Assembly (NCBI RefSeq): GCF_001305295.1
Contig: NZ_LJSI01000044.1
Location: 62,001-126,000, forward strand
Length of the DNA stretch: 64,000 nucleotides
Direction of reading: 5' to 3'
DNA from: Neptunomonas antarctica
GTDB lineage: Bacteria; Pseudomonadota; Gammaproteobacteria; Pseudomonadales; Balneatricaceae
The notes beneath the pieces were generated by a model. The model ran no database searches. It was not told the DNA's origin and worked only from the letters and a program-made list of their open reading frames with translations. The position numbers were made by a program, and so were the translations under genes. Positions 25,953 to 35,515 of the stretch are shown here, one piece after another; position 1 is the first letter of the stretch, and each line of letters starts with the position of its first letter.

Positions 25953-28900
25953 TTACCCTTTAGCTAACCGCCCTCCCATTCGCTGCTTAATTAGATCAAA
26001 GCCAACGGCTACAGAGTCCTGGAAACTTAAGATAATGGGCAGCGCATACAGTGTCGTAAAGGTGGCAAATAGAATACCAAAACCAAGCGACACCGCCATA
26101 GGGATCAAAAACTGCGCCTGACTGGAATCATCCAACAACAGTGGAGTCAATCCGGCGAATGTCGTCAACGACGTTAACAGAATGGCCCGCAAGCGCGTTT
26201 TACCCGCCTCCACAATCGCTGACGCTGTACTCATGCCCTCGTCTTGTAACTCAGTAAATTTCGATACCAGCACCAGGCTGTCATTCACCACCACGCCGCA
26301 TAACGCAATGGTGCCAAACAAAGAGAGAATACCGATATTGATGCCCACGATCCAGTGACCGAGAATACTGCCTAAGACACCGTAGGGAATAATACTCATG
26401 ATCACGAGGGGTTTAGTATAGGAACGTAGCGGAATCGCTAATAACGCATAAATAATCAACACCGCCACCACCAGCCCCTGCGATAGTGACGAGGTACTTT
26501 TACTCTGCTCCGATGCCTCGCCTTTTAATTCGATTTTCAAATCGGGATAGGTCTGCAATAACCGTGGGATAGCATCGGCCTGCAACTGGCGAATCACATC
26601 TCCGGAAGAGATCTGTTGCTTGTTGACTCCGGCAATCACACTGGCCGCGCGATAGCGATCCAGACGGTCAATCTGCGAAACGCTATCCGCATAAACGGTT
26701 TCTGCTACCACATAAAAAGGGATCACGGCGCCATCCGCTGTATGAATCATCAGATTATCAATGTCGCTTAGATATTTTCGCTCTTGTGCCGGGTAACGCA
26801 CCATCACTTTTACTTCATCGCTACCGCGCTGAATCCGTTGCGCCTGAGATCCATACAGGGCGGTCGACACCTGCTGCATAATATCAGTATTGGTTAGCCC
26901 CAGGCCGTAGGCCGCCGGTTTAATTTTAATATTTAACTGTGGCTGATGGACCTTTAAATTGTCGTGTATATCCGTCACCCCCTCAATCTCGGCCATCGCT
27001 TGCTGCAGTGTCGCTGAAGCGGTGGCCAGGGTGCTCATCTGTTTGGCTTTCAATTCAATCCGGATCGCTTCCGGCCCTTTTCTGGCACCATCGAAATCCA
27101 ATACGGTGATGCCTTCCAACGCTCCGGTTTTTTCACGCCAGAGACTACTAACCTCATCGGCGTCAAAATCCCGTAAGCTATCCTCTGCCAGTTCACCGGT
27201 GACGCTGCCTGACGTATTATCACTGGAGTTAACATAAATCGCCGTCACCGGATCGATGGACATCTGGTATTTTTTCTTAATCTCTTGATTAGTTTCAATT
27301 AAGCTTTGCTCTAATTTATCGATAATTTCATAGGTATGCCCCTTTCCGAAAGAGTCCTGCACTTCAAAGCTGGACATCACCACTGAGGGTTCGATATCCG
27401 GAAAAAAACTAATCCTCACCTGACCGGCAGGGATCAAGCCGACCACCAGTATAAAAATAACCACGGAGCCAACCAGGCTAGTACCACGATGTTTAATAAC
27501 CCAGTGAATACTCGGCACATAAAAATCATCGATCACTTTCTGCAGACCGTTTTGAAAAAACGACTGAACGCGACTCCAGTAAGTGCGTTTCTGGCTAGTT
27601 TCTAGTTTGATATGAGCAAGGTGGGCAGGCAAAATCAGCTTGGATTCAACTAGCGCAAAAATCAGTACCGCAATCACCACCATGGCCTGCTGACCAAAAA
27701 TATTACCCATTCGACCGTCGATAAACATTAACGGATAGAACGCCGCTACCGTCGTTAACACGCCAAACGTGGCGGGTATTGCCACCTTCTTTGCACCCTG
27801 AATAGTCAGCGCAATGGCATTGCTACCCTGCTTACCCTCGCGCGAGGCCTGTTGACGGGTTGAATAGACACTTTCTGCAATAACAATGGCATCATCCACT
27901 AAGATGCCCAGTGCGACCAGGAACCCCGACGTAGTCAGTTCATTTAACGACAGATTAAGCCCCAACGGCCCCATAGCCAGCATTGCGCCAGCAAACGCAA
28001 TGGGGATGCCGACCGCCACCCACAGTGCCAACATGGGATGCAGAAACAGGGCCAATAGTATGACCACCAACAACATACCAATAAGGCCGTTTTCCACCAT
28101 AGTATCGAGCCGTTCACCAATAAAAACCGACTGATCTCCCATAGTGTCCATGTGAATATTTGCTGGTACGTTATTGTTTTTTAAGTACTCCGTCATCACC
28201 GTTTTCGCGGCATCCGCGGCATTGGTTAAACTGGTATCACCCGTCACCACAACCTTTAACATAATGGCGCTATCGCCATTAAATCGGGAAACAACCATTT
28301 GCTCAGAAAAATTATCACTAACACTGGCGACATCCCCTAAACGGATTAACGCGCCATCCGTATTTGCCTGTACTACAATGCTTTCAAAATCAGATTGATA
28401 ATAACTCTGAAAGTCCCCCCGCACCGTGATCTCCCCTTCATCGCTGCTGAGTTCGCCGGCATATTGGTTGACCGATTGAGCCTTAACCTGGCCGGCGATA
28501 TCCGCCAGTGTCCAGCCGTAGCGCTGTAATACCTGTTCAGAAACAGCGATACCTATCTCTTCCGTGGGCTCACCACTGACATCGACCTGCTTGATGTCGT
28601 CATCGTCCAGCAGTTCGCTGCGAAGATCCTCCGCCACTAATTTCAGATTTTTAGTGTCTGCATCGCCATACACAGCGATCCAGATGGCGTCAGATTCACG
28701 CTGCGCCGCTTCAACAACCGGATTATCTGCCGCGGTTGGAAAGTTGCTGATGGCATTAATTTCAGCGTCGATATCATCTTTTAAGATCGTTAAATCGTAG
28801 CCATCTATCCGAGTAACAACCACCGAAGCACTTCCGTTTTTAATCGTGCTTCGCACGCTATCAATGCCCTGGACTTCTTGTAGCGCTTCTTCAATTTTCA

Positions 28901-29105
28901 GTACGACACCTTCCTCGATATCCTGAATACCGCCGCCACTGACCGATACAGAAATCGACACCTTCTCCGGCGGAAAAGCCGGAAAAGATTCGGTGCGAAG
29001 CCCGCTCATGGTGAAAAATCCGGCAATCAGGATAATCATCATCAGTAAGTTGGACGCCACCGGGTTTCTGACAAACCAGGCCACGATGCCTTGTTGTTGG
29101 TTCAT
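25953..29105 (-). CDS. RND efflux transporter, inner-membrane pump subunit
   Basis: A 1050-residue AcrB-family pump with the expected repeat of one helix, a large periplasmic domain and a helix bundle, twice. The proton-relay Asp pair is seen in ALGILVDDAIVIAESVYSTR. The motif GFFTMSGLRTESFPAFPPEKVSIS near the start resembles the less studied RND branch with FPxxxPxxV-like openings rather than AcrB proper. It overlaps the MFP gene by four bases (ATGA) and works with that adaptor and the outer-membrane factor as a tripartite exporter. Substrates cannot be inferred. The final ~20 residues are basic and short. Confidence 0.92.
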   Translation of the reverse strand: MNQQQGIVAWFVRNPVASNLLMMIILIAGFFTMSGLRTESFPAFPPEKVSISVSVSGGGIQDIEEGVVLKIEEALQEVQGIDSVRSTIKNGSASVVVTRIDGYDLTILKDDIDAEINAISNFPTAADNPVVEAAQRESDAIWIAVYGDADTKNLKLVAEDLRSELLDDDDIKQVDVSGEPTEEIGIAVSEQVLQRYGWTLADIAGQVKAQSVNQYAGELSSDEGEITVRGDFQSYYQSDFESIVVQANTDGALIRLGDVASVSDNFSEQMVVSRFNGDSAIMLKVVVTGDTSLTNAADAAKTVMTEYLKNNNVPANIHMDTMGDQSVFIGERLDTMVENGLIGMLLVVILLALFLHPMLALWVAVGIPIAFAGAMLAMGPLGLNLSLNELTTSGFLVALGILVDDAIVIAESVYSTRQQASREGKQGSNAIALTIQGAKKVAIPATFGVLTTVAAFYPLMFIDGRMGNIFGQQAMVVIAVLIFALVESKLILPAHLAHIKLETSQKRTYWSRVQSFFQNGLQKVIDDFYVPSIHWVIKHRGTSLVGSVVIFILVVGLIPAGQVRISFFPDIEPSVVMSSFEVQDSFGKGHTYEIIDKLEQSLIETNQEIKKKYQMSIDPVTAIYVNSSDNTSGSVTGELAEDSLRDFDADEVSSLWREKTGALEGITVLDFDGARKGPEAIRIELKAKQMSTLATASATLQQAMAEIEGVTDIHDNLKVHQPQLNIKIKPAAYGLGLTNTDIMQQVSTALYGSQAQRIQRGSDEVKVMVRYPAQERKYLSDIDNLMIHTADGAVIPFYVVAETVYADSVSQIDRLDRYRAASVIAGVNKQQISSGDVIRQLQADAIPRLLQTYPDLKIELKGEASEQSKSTSSLSQGLVVAVLIIYALLAIPLRSYTKPLVIMSIIPYGVLGSILGHWIVGINIGILSLFGTIALCGVVVNDSLVLVSKFTELQDEGMSTASAIVEAGKTRLRAILLTSLTTFAGLTPLLLDDSSQAQFLIPMAVSLGFGILFATFTTLYALPIILSFQDSVAVGFDLIKQRMGGRLAKG

Positions 29106-30394
29106 GCACCGTCTCCTAACGAAATCAACTGCTCTTTCACGGCTGTCGTCTGTTCGGTTTCACTATCAGTCAAATTAGTACTAACCGATTCCGCGTTAAC
29201 CGCCTGACCGGGGAGGAATGCTGATTGAGGATATCGAACCACCTGTAGGCGGCGTTGCTCTCCTTGCCCTCTTACCACCAGATAATCATCTTTTCGGTAG
29301 GCTATATCCGCTTTAAAACGCTGTAAAACACCGGCTTCCACATACCAGATGTAACCCTCTCGCGACAGCGCACTTGCCGGTAGCTTTAGCAGATCATCAA
29401 GCGCTTTTCCCGGTATCGAGGCTTTTACAAAGGTGCCTGGCATTAAATATTCAGCGGCCTGATCACGACTCACGACCAGTACCAGATTACGTGTCCGTTC
29501 AGCGCTATCGATATGGTATTGAAAACGCGCTATCCTGGCGGTCCATTGCGTATTAATGTCAGCGGTATCAATCAGATTAACGGACCTATTGATGGCCTGC
29601 TCTTCACTACCGATTAAGGCAAACTGTTGTTCATTTAACGCGATATTGATTTCCACACTATCGGTGGCGAACACCTCCCCAATAGTAGTGCCCGCTGATA
29701 CATAGCCCCCTGGATTAATAGTTCGCGAACTTACCCGTCCGTTAAACGGGGCAATAATGGTGGTTCTCGCCAGGTTTTTTTCTGCCTTGATTAAGGCGGC
29801 CTTGGCTGACGCCAAAGACGCCAGTGCTTCAGCCAACTGAGGCGTTTTCAACGTTAAGGCGGATGGCTTGCCCGACAAACCACTGAGCTCCCAGCGCTCT
29901 TTCGCCTGCCGGGTTTCGCGCTGCTGCTCAAGATAAGTCACGTTTGCCGTGGCTACAGCAGCCTTAGCCGCCGCCAGTTCGCTTTCATAATCGACGCTAT
30001 TGATGCGGGCTAACACATCTCCTTTTTTGAATGAGCTACCCGCCAGCATTTTGTCGCTGACCTGATCGACCCGACCACTCACTTCGGCGGTTAATTCGGT
30101 AGTCCATCGGGCAGCCACCTCACCATAACCGCTAACGAGTGGTGTTTGCGTCAGCTTCAGCACCTCAACTACGGTCACTAATAGCTGAGTGGACGCCCCG
30201 CTATTGTCCTGAGCTGAAGCACCTTTTGTCCTTGTTATACCTGTATCCTTCTGAGTCATCTTTTCTCCAGCAGCTTCTGCCAACATACCCTGAAAAGGAA
30301 GACGCGATTGCACTGCGGGTAGCGATACGACACCAACGATAACGACAACACCAACGCTGGTAATAATCGATTTTTTATAAGACATAAAACTCAT
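29102..30394 (-). CDS. RND efflux periplasmic adaptor (membrane fusion protein)
   Basis: A 430-residue HlyD/AcrA-type adaptor. A single N-terminal hydrophobic segment (SIITSVGVVVIVGVVSLPAV) anchors or exports it. Then come a beta-barrel/lipoyl half (VSGYGEVAARWTTELTAEVS), an alpha-hairpin with Ala- and Glu-rich heptads (~150-250) and the second lipoyl half (TIIAPFNGRVSSRTINPGG). I start at the ATG at 30394, which has GAGG seven bases upstream; a GTG at 30430 adds 12 residues. It links the RND pump to the TolC-like channel and is translationally coupled to the pump gene. Confidence 0.9.
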   Translation of the reverse strand: MSFMSYKKSIITSVGVVVIVGVVSLPAVQSRLPFQGMLAEAAGEKMTQKDTGITRTKGASAQDNSGASTQLLVTVVEVLKLTQTPLVSGYGEVAARWTTELTAEVSGRVDQVSDKMLAGSSFKKGDVLARINSVDYESELAAAKAAVATANVTYLEQQRETRQAKERWELSGLSGKPSALTLKTPQLAEALASLASAKAALIKAEKNLARTTIIAPFNGRVSSRTINPGGYVSAGTTIGEVFATDSVEINIALNEQQFALIGSEEQAINRSVNLIDTADINTQWTARIARFQYHIDSAERTRNLVLVVSRDQAAEYLMPGTFVKASIPGKALDDLLKLPASALSREGYIWYVEAGVLQRFKADIAYRKDDYLVVRGQGEQRRLQVVRYPQSAFLPGQAVNAESVSTNLTDSETEQTTAVKEQLISLGDGA

Positions 30395-30430
30395 ACTTAA
30401 CCTCTTGGACTCTTGATTCCCTGACGACAC

Positions 30431-31810
30431 TTAAACCCCCAAACCCAGCGCCAGCCCTAAGCTAACTCTGTTTTGTAAACGCTGATTAAGCGCATCAATC
30501 AGTGCGGACTGCTCATCAAAATAACTTCGCTGGTAGGTAAGCCAGTCGGAGATGTCTATCAAACCGTCGCGGTAGTCCTGCTCGGCATTGGCGAGTAGCA
30601 GGCTGGCTTGCACGACAACCTCCCGTTGGGCACTCTCAAATTTGTAATAGGCTTGCTCCGTATCGAGACCGGTTTCCACTTCATTAAGCGCGGTAAGCAG
30701 CGTTTCCAGATACAGATAATAGCTCTGTTCGGCCAGGCTTTGACTTTGCGTCACCTGGGCTTTTAAGGCGCCACTGTCGAACAAGGTGTAACCGATGGAC
30801 GCGGCAAGATTCCAAATAGTATCGCCGGTGAGAAGATCTTTTAGCGATTCGCTAGAATTACCCAGCGTCGTCGTCAACGAAATATCCGGCAATTGCGCCG
30901 CCTCTTTAGCGGCGACCGTCCAGGCAGCACTTTGCACTGAAAACCACGCGGATTGCACGTCAGGGCGGCGCGCCAGCACAGTGGCGGGCACGTCCGCATC
31001 AGGGGGCGACAGCATGACAGGCAGCGTGCTACCCACGAAATCCATACCATCGGGGTAGCCTCCCGCCAACACCTGTAAGGTGCGTATCGCATTACGCTGC
31101 AACAGTTTGCTTTCGACACGATCGGCTCTCGCACTGGCCAGATTTTGTCGCGCCTCGGTGAGCTCGTCGAGATCAGCCGTTCCCGATTGATATTGTGACA
31201 ACACGACAGTTAAGGTTTTTTCAAAGCTGAGGTATTTCTCGTCACTTAACGCTGCCAGCTGAGATTGACTGACCGCATCAATGTACGCTTGCATGGTTTG
31301 AGCCGCGATGGAATCCTTTAGCGACAGGTAAGTTGACCTCGATGCCTCAAAATCCATTAACACAGCGTCTGACTCGGCACCCCAACGCCCCCATAGGTCG
31401 AGCTCCCAGCTAACATCCAGTGTTAGACTGTGGTTCTGTGAAATACTGCTACCAGTGTCCTGCCGACTGCTAAGGAGTGTGCTGGAAACCTCCGGATAGA
31501 GTGCCGCATCGGCTTGAGTCAGCGTCGCCGCCATCGCTTGCATCGCCGATTTTTGCTGTAGTAACGACAGATTGCGCTGCTGACTCTGCTTAACCAGCTG
31601 AGTCAAAGACGCGTCGTCGAACAAGGCCAATAAGCTTTCGGTGAGTGTCAGCGTCGATGCTTGAGTTGAGGTTTGAGTTGAGATCCAGGTCTCTTTCAGA
31701 AGCGGGCTTTGCTGTGGTAATTGTTCAAAAGTTGGCGGTGTTACGGCACAGCCCGCGAGTATTATTGCGGTGCCGATAACGACAGTGCCAGTTAAAAAAG
31801 TCAGCTTCAT
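30431..31810 (-). CDS. Outer-membrane efflux lipoprotein (NodT/OprM type)
   Basis: A 459-residue TolC-superfamily channel with a lipoprotein signal ending in ILAGC, so Cys20 should be lipidated. Two outer-membrane efflux repeats are visible, with Ala/Gln/Leu-rich coiled-coil helices (QTMQAYIDAVSQSQ and the later LAEQSYYLYLETLLTALNEVE). As first gene of the operon it is divergent from the two-component genes. A response-regulator-type direct repeat lies in its promoter, nine bases ahead of a TATCAT -10 candidate. Confidence 0.9.
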   Translation of the reverse strand: MKLTFLTGTVVIGTAIILAGCAVTPPTFEQLPQQSPLLKETWISTQTSTQASTLTLTESLLALFDDASLTQLVKQSQQRNLSLLQQKSAMQAMAATLTQADAALYPEVSSTLLSSRQDTGSSISQNHSLTLDVSWELDLWGRWGAESDAVLMDFEASRSTYLSLKDSIAAQTMQAYIDAVSQSQLAALSDEKYLSFEKTLTVVLSQYQSGTADLDELTEARQNLASARADRVESKLLQRNAIRTLQVLAGGYPDGMDFVGSTLPVMLSPPDADVPATVLARRPDVQSAWFSVQSAAWTVAAKEAAQLPDISLTTTLGNSSESLKDLLTGDTIWNLAASIGYTLFDSGALKAQVTQSQSLAEQSYYLYLETLLTALNEVETGLDTEQAYYKFESAQREVVVQASLLLANAEQDYRDGLIDISDWLTYQRSYFDEQSALIDALNQRLQNRVSLGLALGLGV

Positions 31811-31873
31811 GGTCGGGTATTACCAGATATCGTCTACGTGGGTTCAAATTGCAGAGGAATGATATCTTGACCC

Positions 31874-31917
31874 AGGTGAAATGAAGGTGAAAATGCACGT
31901 TTCCATTATCGTATAAT
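31874..31917. promoter_or_regulatory. Direct-repeat regulator box and -10 between efflux and two-component operons
   Basis: AGGTGAA occurs at 31874 and 31885, an 11-base period. On the plus strand a perfect TATAAT follows at 31912, with no good -35, as expected for an activator-dependent promoter. Read on the minus strand the repeat is TTTCACCT twice, ahead of a TATCAT for the efflux operon. One box could therefore control both directions. Confidence 0.6.
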
Positions 31918-31963
31918 GGGCGCCATACCGTATCTGCCGAACTACATTGAAAAGGTGAACCCC

Positions 31964-32653
31964 ATGCTGGTGTTATTGGTTGAAGACAACCGACCCTTAG
32001 CTGCACATATTATTGAGTACCTGGAACTGGATGACATTGAGTGCGATTACACTGAGCGCGGTGATCACGGGTTAAAGCTGGCCCAGCAACAGCACTTCGA
32101 CATTATCGTACTGGATATCAATCTGCCCGGCATGGACGGTCTTAGCGTTTGCGAACAACTGCGGGCAGAAGGCAACCTTACGCCGGTACTAATGCTTACC
32201 GCCCGGGATTCCCTGGAAAACAAACTGGAAGGCTTCAATGTGGGTGCCGATGACTATCTGGTCAAGCCGTTTGACCTGCCGGAACTCGTGGTTCGCATTA
32301 AAGCTCTAGCCAAACGCGCCGTTGCCGCGAAGCCGCAATTACAGGTCGCCGACCTAACACTGGATTTACCCTTACGTGAAGCCTATCGCCAGGAAAAACG
32401 GCTAACCCTTCATCCTATCGGCTGGAAACTGCTGGTTGCACTCGCTAAGACAAGTCCCGCGCCACTTACACGCAGAGAGCTGGAGCAAGTGATCTGGCAG
32501 GACTCCCCCCCGGACTCAGACGCATTAAAATCACATTTGTATCAATTACGCAAAGCGATCAATAAACCGTTTACAACACCCTTGCTGCATACGCTAAAAA
32601 ATGTGGGCGTTGTACTTCGGGCAGCCACAGAAACGGATAGCAATAGTGAATAA
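31964..32653 (+). CDS. OmpR-family response regulator
   Basis: A 229-residue regulator with an N-terminal receiver domain (LLVEDNRPLAAHI; phospho-acceptor Asp in IIVLDINLPGMDGLS; switch Thr in LMLTARDS; Lys in YLVKPFD) and a C-terminal winged-helix domain of the OmpR/PhoB type (LTRRELEQVIWQ, then ALKSHLYQLRKAI). I start at the ATG at 31964, with AAAGGTG upstream. It overlaps the histidine kinase start by eight bases. It is divergent from the efflux operon, its likely target, and a matching box precedes the small-gene pair at 25.4 kb. Confidence 0.92.
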   Translation: MLVLLVEDNRPLAAHIIEYLELDDIECDYTERGDHGLKLAQQQHFDIIVLDINLPGMDGLSVCEQLRAEGNLTPVLMLTARDSLENKLEGFNVGADDYLVKPFDLPELVVRIKALAKRAVAAKPQLQVADLTLDLPLREAYRQEKRLTLHPIGWKLLVALAKTSPAPLTRRELEQVIWQDSPPDSDALKSHLYQLRKAINKPFTTPLLHTLKNVGVVLRAATETDSNSE

Positions 32654-34022
32654 ACAAGCAGATTCAAAACGCGACAGCCTACGTTCTTTTTTACGTAACC
32701 AATTATTGTTGCTGACCGGCTTTATCGTCGCAGGCTTCGCTAGCCTTATCTTATATATCTATGTAGATGCTCTTGATATCGCGACGCGAAAAGGGTTGCT
32801 CGTCATTGGCGCCTACTATGCGCAACTTCATGATGAGGGCTCGCTTGATAAAACCATCCTTGAAAGCGACGAATTTTCTATTTTTGTGGGCCAGGAAAAT
32901 TTGCCGATCTCGGTATCTTTGCGGTTTCCGGAAAACGTTTTTAACAATTATGAATTATACAAAAACCGTATTAATAGTGACGAAAAACAACCCGGAGTAA
33001 GCCCCTTTATCATGCTCACCGCGATGCCGATTGAAAAGGGAGAGCGACAGCTATTCGCCGTTTATCATTTTCACAACAACACAGCCGTTAACACACGGCC
33101 TCCTGTATTAGAAACCGTATTAATCGCGTCCTTCGTCGTCTTTTTTATATTATTGGCTGCGGTTTTCTGGATGGCCCGACGCTTTAACCGCAGAGTGCTT
33201 GAACCGATGGAAGCGTTAGCTGATATGGCCCACAAAGCGGATGAAACCAGCCCTGTACAGGCGCACCCGATATTGCAGGATCGAACAGAAATTGGTCTGG
33301 TGGCCCATGCTCTGAAGCAGGCAATGGAGCGCATACATACCTTTCATCAGCGCGAAAAAACCTTTTTACAAAACGCCAGTCACGAACTGCGTACCCCCAT
33401 CACAGTGGTAGGCAGTGCGCTGGATATTATTGAACGTCGCTTAGCCATGGGAAAACAAGATATCAGCCAACCTTTGCTACATATTCGCCAGGCCTGCGTC
33501 AATATGAAAGAAACCACCGAAGCGTTACTCTGGCTCTCCCTGGAAGCGCCTCCCGGCGACCGTCAAGCTGATCAGCCACCAGGGCAGTCATTAGAGAAAA
33601 GCCCGATAAAAGCCGACGATTTACAGCAAATACTGACCGAACTAGTCGACCAATTGGGATACTTGATTGAAGGTCGCAAGATCAACGTCAGCATCTCGAT
33701 GAACACTCAAAATATACCACTGTATGACCCTGCTCTGGTGCGAATTCTCCTTGCAAATCTTATCCGAAATGCCTTTGAACATACATTTGAAGGCCAAATT
33801 GATATCGATGTAAACAACAGCGGTATTTGCATCACCGATACCGGCATAGGTTTAAGCGGTGACACTAACCTGGTTAAAAGAGGGCAATCAGGAAGAGATA
33901 GTTTTGGCCTAGGACTGGATATTGTATCGCGTATTGCCAACAGAAAAGGCTGGAAACTCACGTTAAACAGCAACGCTAATGGAGGCTGCAGCGCAACCTT
34001 AAACTGGGCAATCCGACCCTGA
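32646..34022 (+). CDS. Sensor histidine kinase
   Basis: A 458-residue inner-membrane sensor kinase. The first helix (~residues 20-45) and the second (~150-175, VLIASFVVFFILLAAVFWMA) bracket a ~105-residue periplasmic sensor of no family I recognise. A HAMP-like linker follows, then the dimerisation helix with phospho-His in FLQNASHELRTPI and an ATPase domain with NLIRNAFEHT, DTGIGL and GLGLDIV. The start is a GTG inside the last codons of the regulator gene, giving an eight-base overlap. It should phosphorylate that regulator in response to an envelope or toxic-compound signal. Confidence 0.9.
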   Translation: MNKQADSKRDSLRSFLRNQLLLLTGFIVAGFASLILYIYVDALDIATRKGLLVIGAYYAQLHDEGSLDKTILESDEFSIFVGQENLPISVSLRFPENVFNNYELYKNRINSDEKQPGVSPFIMLTAMPIEKGERQLFAVYHFHNNTAVNTRPPVLETVLIASFVVFFILLAAVFWMARRFNRRVLEPMEALADMAHKADETSPVQAHPILQDRTEIGLVAHALKQAMERIHTFHQREKTFLQNASHELRTPITVVGSALDIIERRLAMGKQDISQPLLHIRQACVNMKETTEALLWLSLEAPPGDRQADQPPGQSLEKSPIKADDLQQILTELVDQLGYLIEGRKINVSISMNTQNIPLYDPALVRILLANLIRNAFEHTFEGQIDIDVNNSGICITDTGIGLSGDTNLVKRGQSGRDSFGLGLDIVSRIANRKGWKLTLNSNANGGCSATLNWAIRP

Positions 34023-34159
34023 TACGAGTGCTTACTATTTTTTTGATAAATAATCCTAATGAAGATTGAGATGCACGTTAAGGTTTCAACCTTGTTGCCA
34101 GCTAACCAGAGAAGTGATTAACGAAGTTGTAACATCCATACAAGAGTAAAGCAGGCATT

Positions 34160-35515
34160 TTATCCAATATTTCGGGGTGCTATTTCCAAACGGTTACGAC
34201 CCAATTCTTTTGCCTTATAAAGCGCCATATCAGCTACCTTCATTAAATCATGCATGTCATAACCGCTATGAAATGGGGCCATTGACAAGCCAATACTGAC
34301 GGAAAAATTCACGTCACTACCTTCATGGAAAAATGTCATTTCGTTAAAGCTACTACGCAAGCGTTCACCCATTACGCAAACATCTTCCAGTGATATTTCA
34401 CTTAACAGGATAACAAACTCCTCTCCACCATGACGGGCAAAAATATCACTCTCACGGATAATCGATGAAAAACACGAAGCAAATCCCCGTAAGACTTCAT
34501 CCCCCATTGCATGCCCGAAACTGTCATTTACTTCTTTAAAGTTATCCAGATCACAACTCAGTATGGCAACGGTGCGCTCATAGCGTTGCATATTATGAAC
34601 TATTTTTGTGCCGAATTCCTCGAAAAATCGTCGATTGTAAACACCCGTTAAAGGATCGGTTGTTGCCAAAAGTTTTAACTTTATATTCGCATCACGCAAC
34701 TCTGTAGTGCGCTCTGCGACCATATTTTCCAGTTTATTATTTTGATCAACTAGCGCTTGCTCTGCACGTTTGAATTTATTTTGCACATCTTTCAGTCTTT
34801 TTAATAACAGGTTCAACAACCCCGCCATTTCACCTAATTCGCTTTTTTTATGAAAGGCATCAACGACCAGTTCTTTATCAGGATTGTTTGGATCAATTTC
34901 GTTTATTTGACGTCCTAAATGGATCAAGGGACGGGTCAGCGTATAATAAAATAGAATTAACAGGCCGGCACTCAGGATGATGTTACGTAAGAAACTACCA
35001 ATGATTGTGCGAAAGGAGCGTTGAAAAAACTGTTCCGCTACAAGGTAACTATCCAAGCGCACTTCAACGCGTCCAATCTCACCTTTGACACCAGGAAAGG
35101 TAAGTAATACGACAATTGGTTTTTCAGAACTGAACAACATATCAGCAATCCCTGATAAAACCGACTGGATGGGTTCTCGTTCAATTTTATAAAGGTCTTC
35201 ACCTAAATCATCAATAATGCGCACATTTTTGAATAAGTCATATTCTCCTAACCCTTGCACCACAGTTCTGGCTAATGCCGGATCAATATTAAATACAGCC
35301 TGAGCAGCTTGACGGCGCATTGCACTGGCCACTTCGCTCGCATTGCGACGAGCCATCACTTGTTCATCAAACAAATCAAGCGCAATGGTTACAATGCTTA
35401 AGGTCAGTCCTAAAAAAAAGGTGAAGCAAAGCGTGAAAATAGTTTGACGAAACCAAATTTGATCTCGCAACAGTGCTTTACTTTCTGAAGCCGCGAGCTG
35501 GGAAGTCACTCTCAT
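34160..35515 (-). CDS. Membrane diguanylate cyclase with HAMP-like linker
   Basis: A 451-residue cyclase. A first hydrophobic helix near residues 27-50 and a second near 175-195 enclose a ~125-residue periplasmic sensor. A HAMP-like linker and a short coiled coil (RAEQALVDQNNKLENMVAE) lead to a GGDEF domain whose active site is ARHGGEEFVIL. The RxxD inhibitory site (RESD) stands five residues before it, so the enzyme is probably active and product-inhibited. It makes c-di-GMP from GTP. Its start overlaps the end of the binding-protein gene by four bases, so the two proteins likely form one sensing unit. Confidence 0.92.
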   Translation of the reverse strand: MRVTSQLAASESKALLRDQIWFRQTIFTLCFTFFLGLTLSIVTIALDLFDEQVMARRNASEVASAMRRQAAQAVFNIDPALARTVVQGLGEYDLFKNVRIIDDLGEDLYKIEREPIQSVLSGIADMLFSSEKPIVVLLTFPGVKGEIGRVEVRLDSYLVAEQFFQRSFRTIIGSFLRNIILSAGLLILFYYTLTRPLIHLGRQINEIDPNNPDKELVVDAFHKKSELGEMAGLLNLLLKRLKDVQNKFKRAEQALVDQNNKLENMVAERTTELRDANIKLKLLATTDPLTGVYNRRFFEEFGTKIVHNMQRYERTVAILSCDLDNFKEVNDSFGHAMGDEVLRGFASCFSSIIRESDIFARHGGEEFVILLSEISLEDVCVMGERLRSSFNEMTFFHEGSDVNFSVSIGLSMAPFHSGYDMHDLMKVADMALYKAKELGRNRLEIAPRNIG

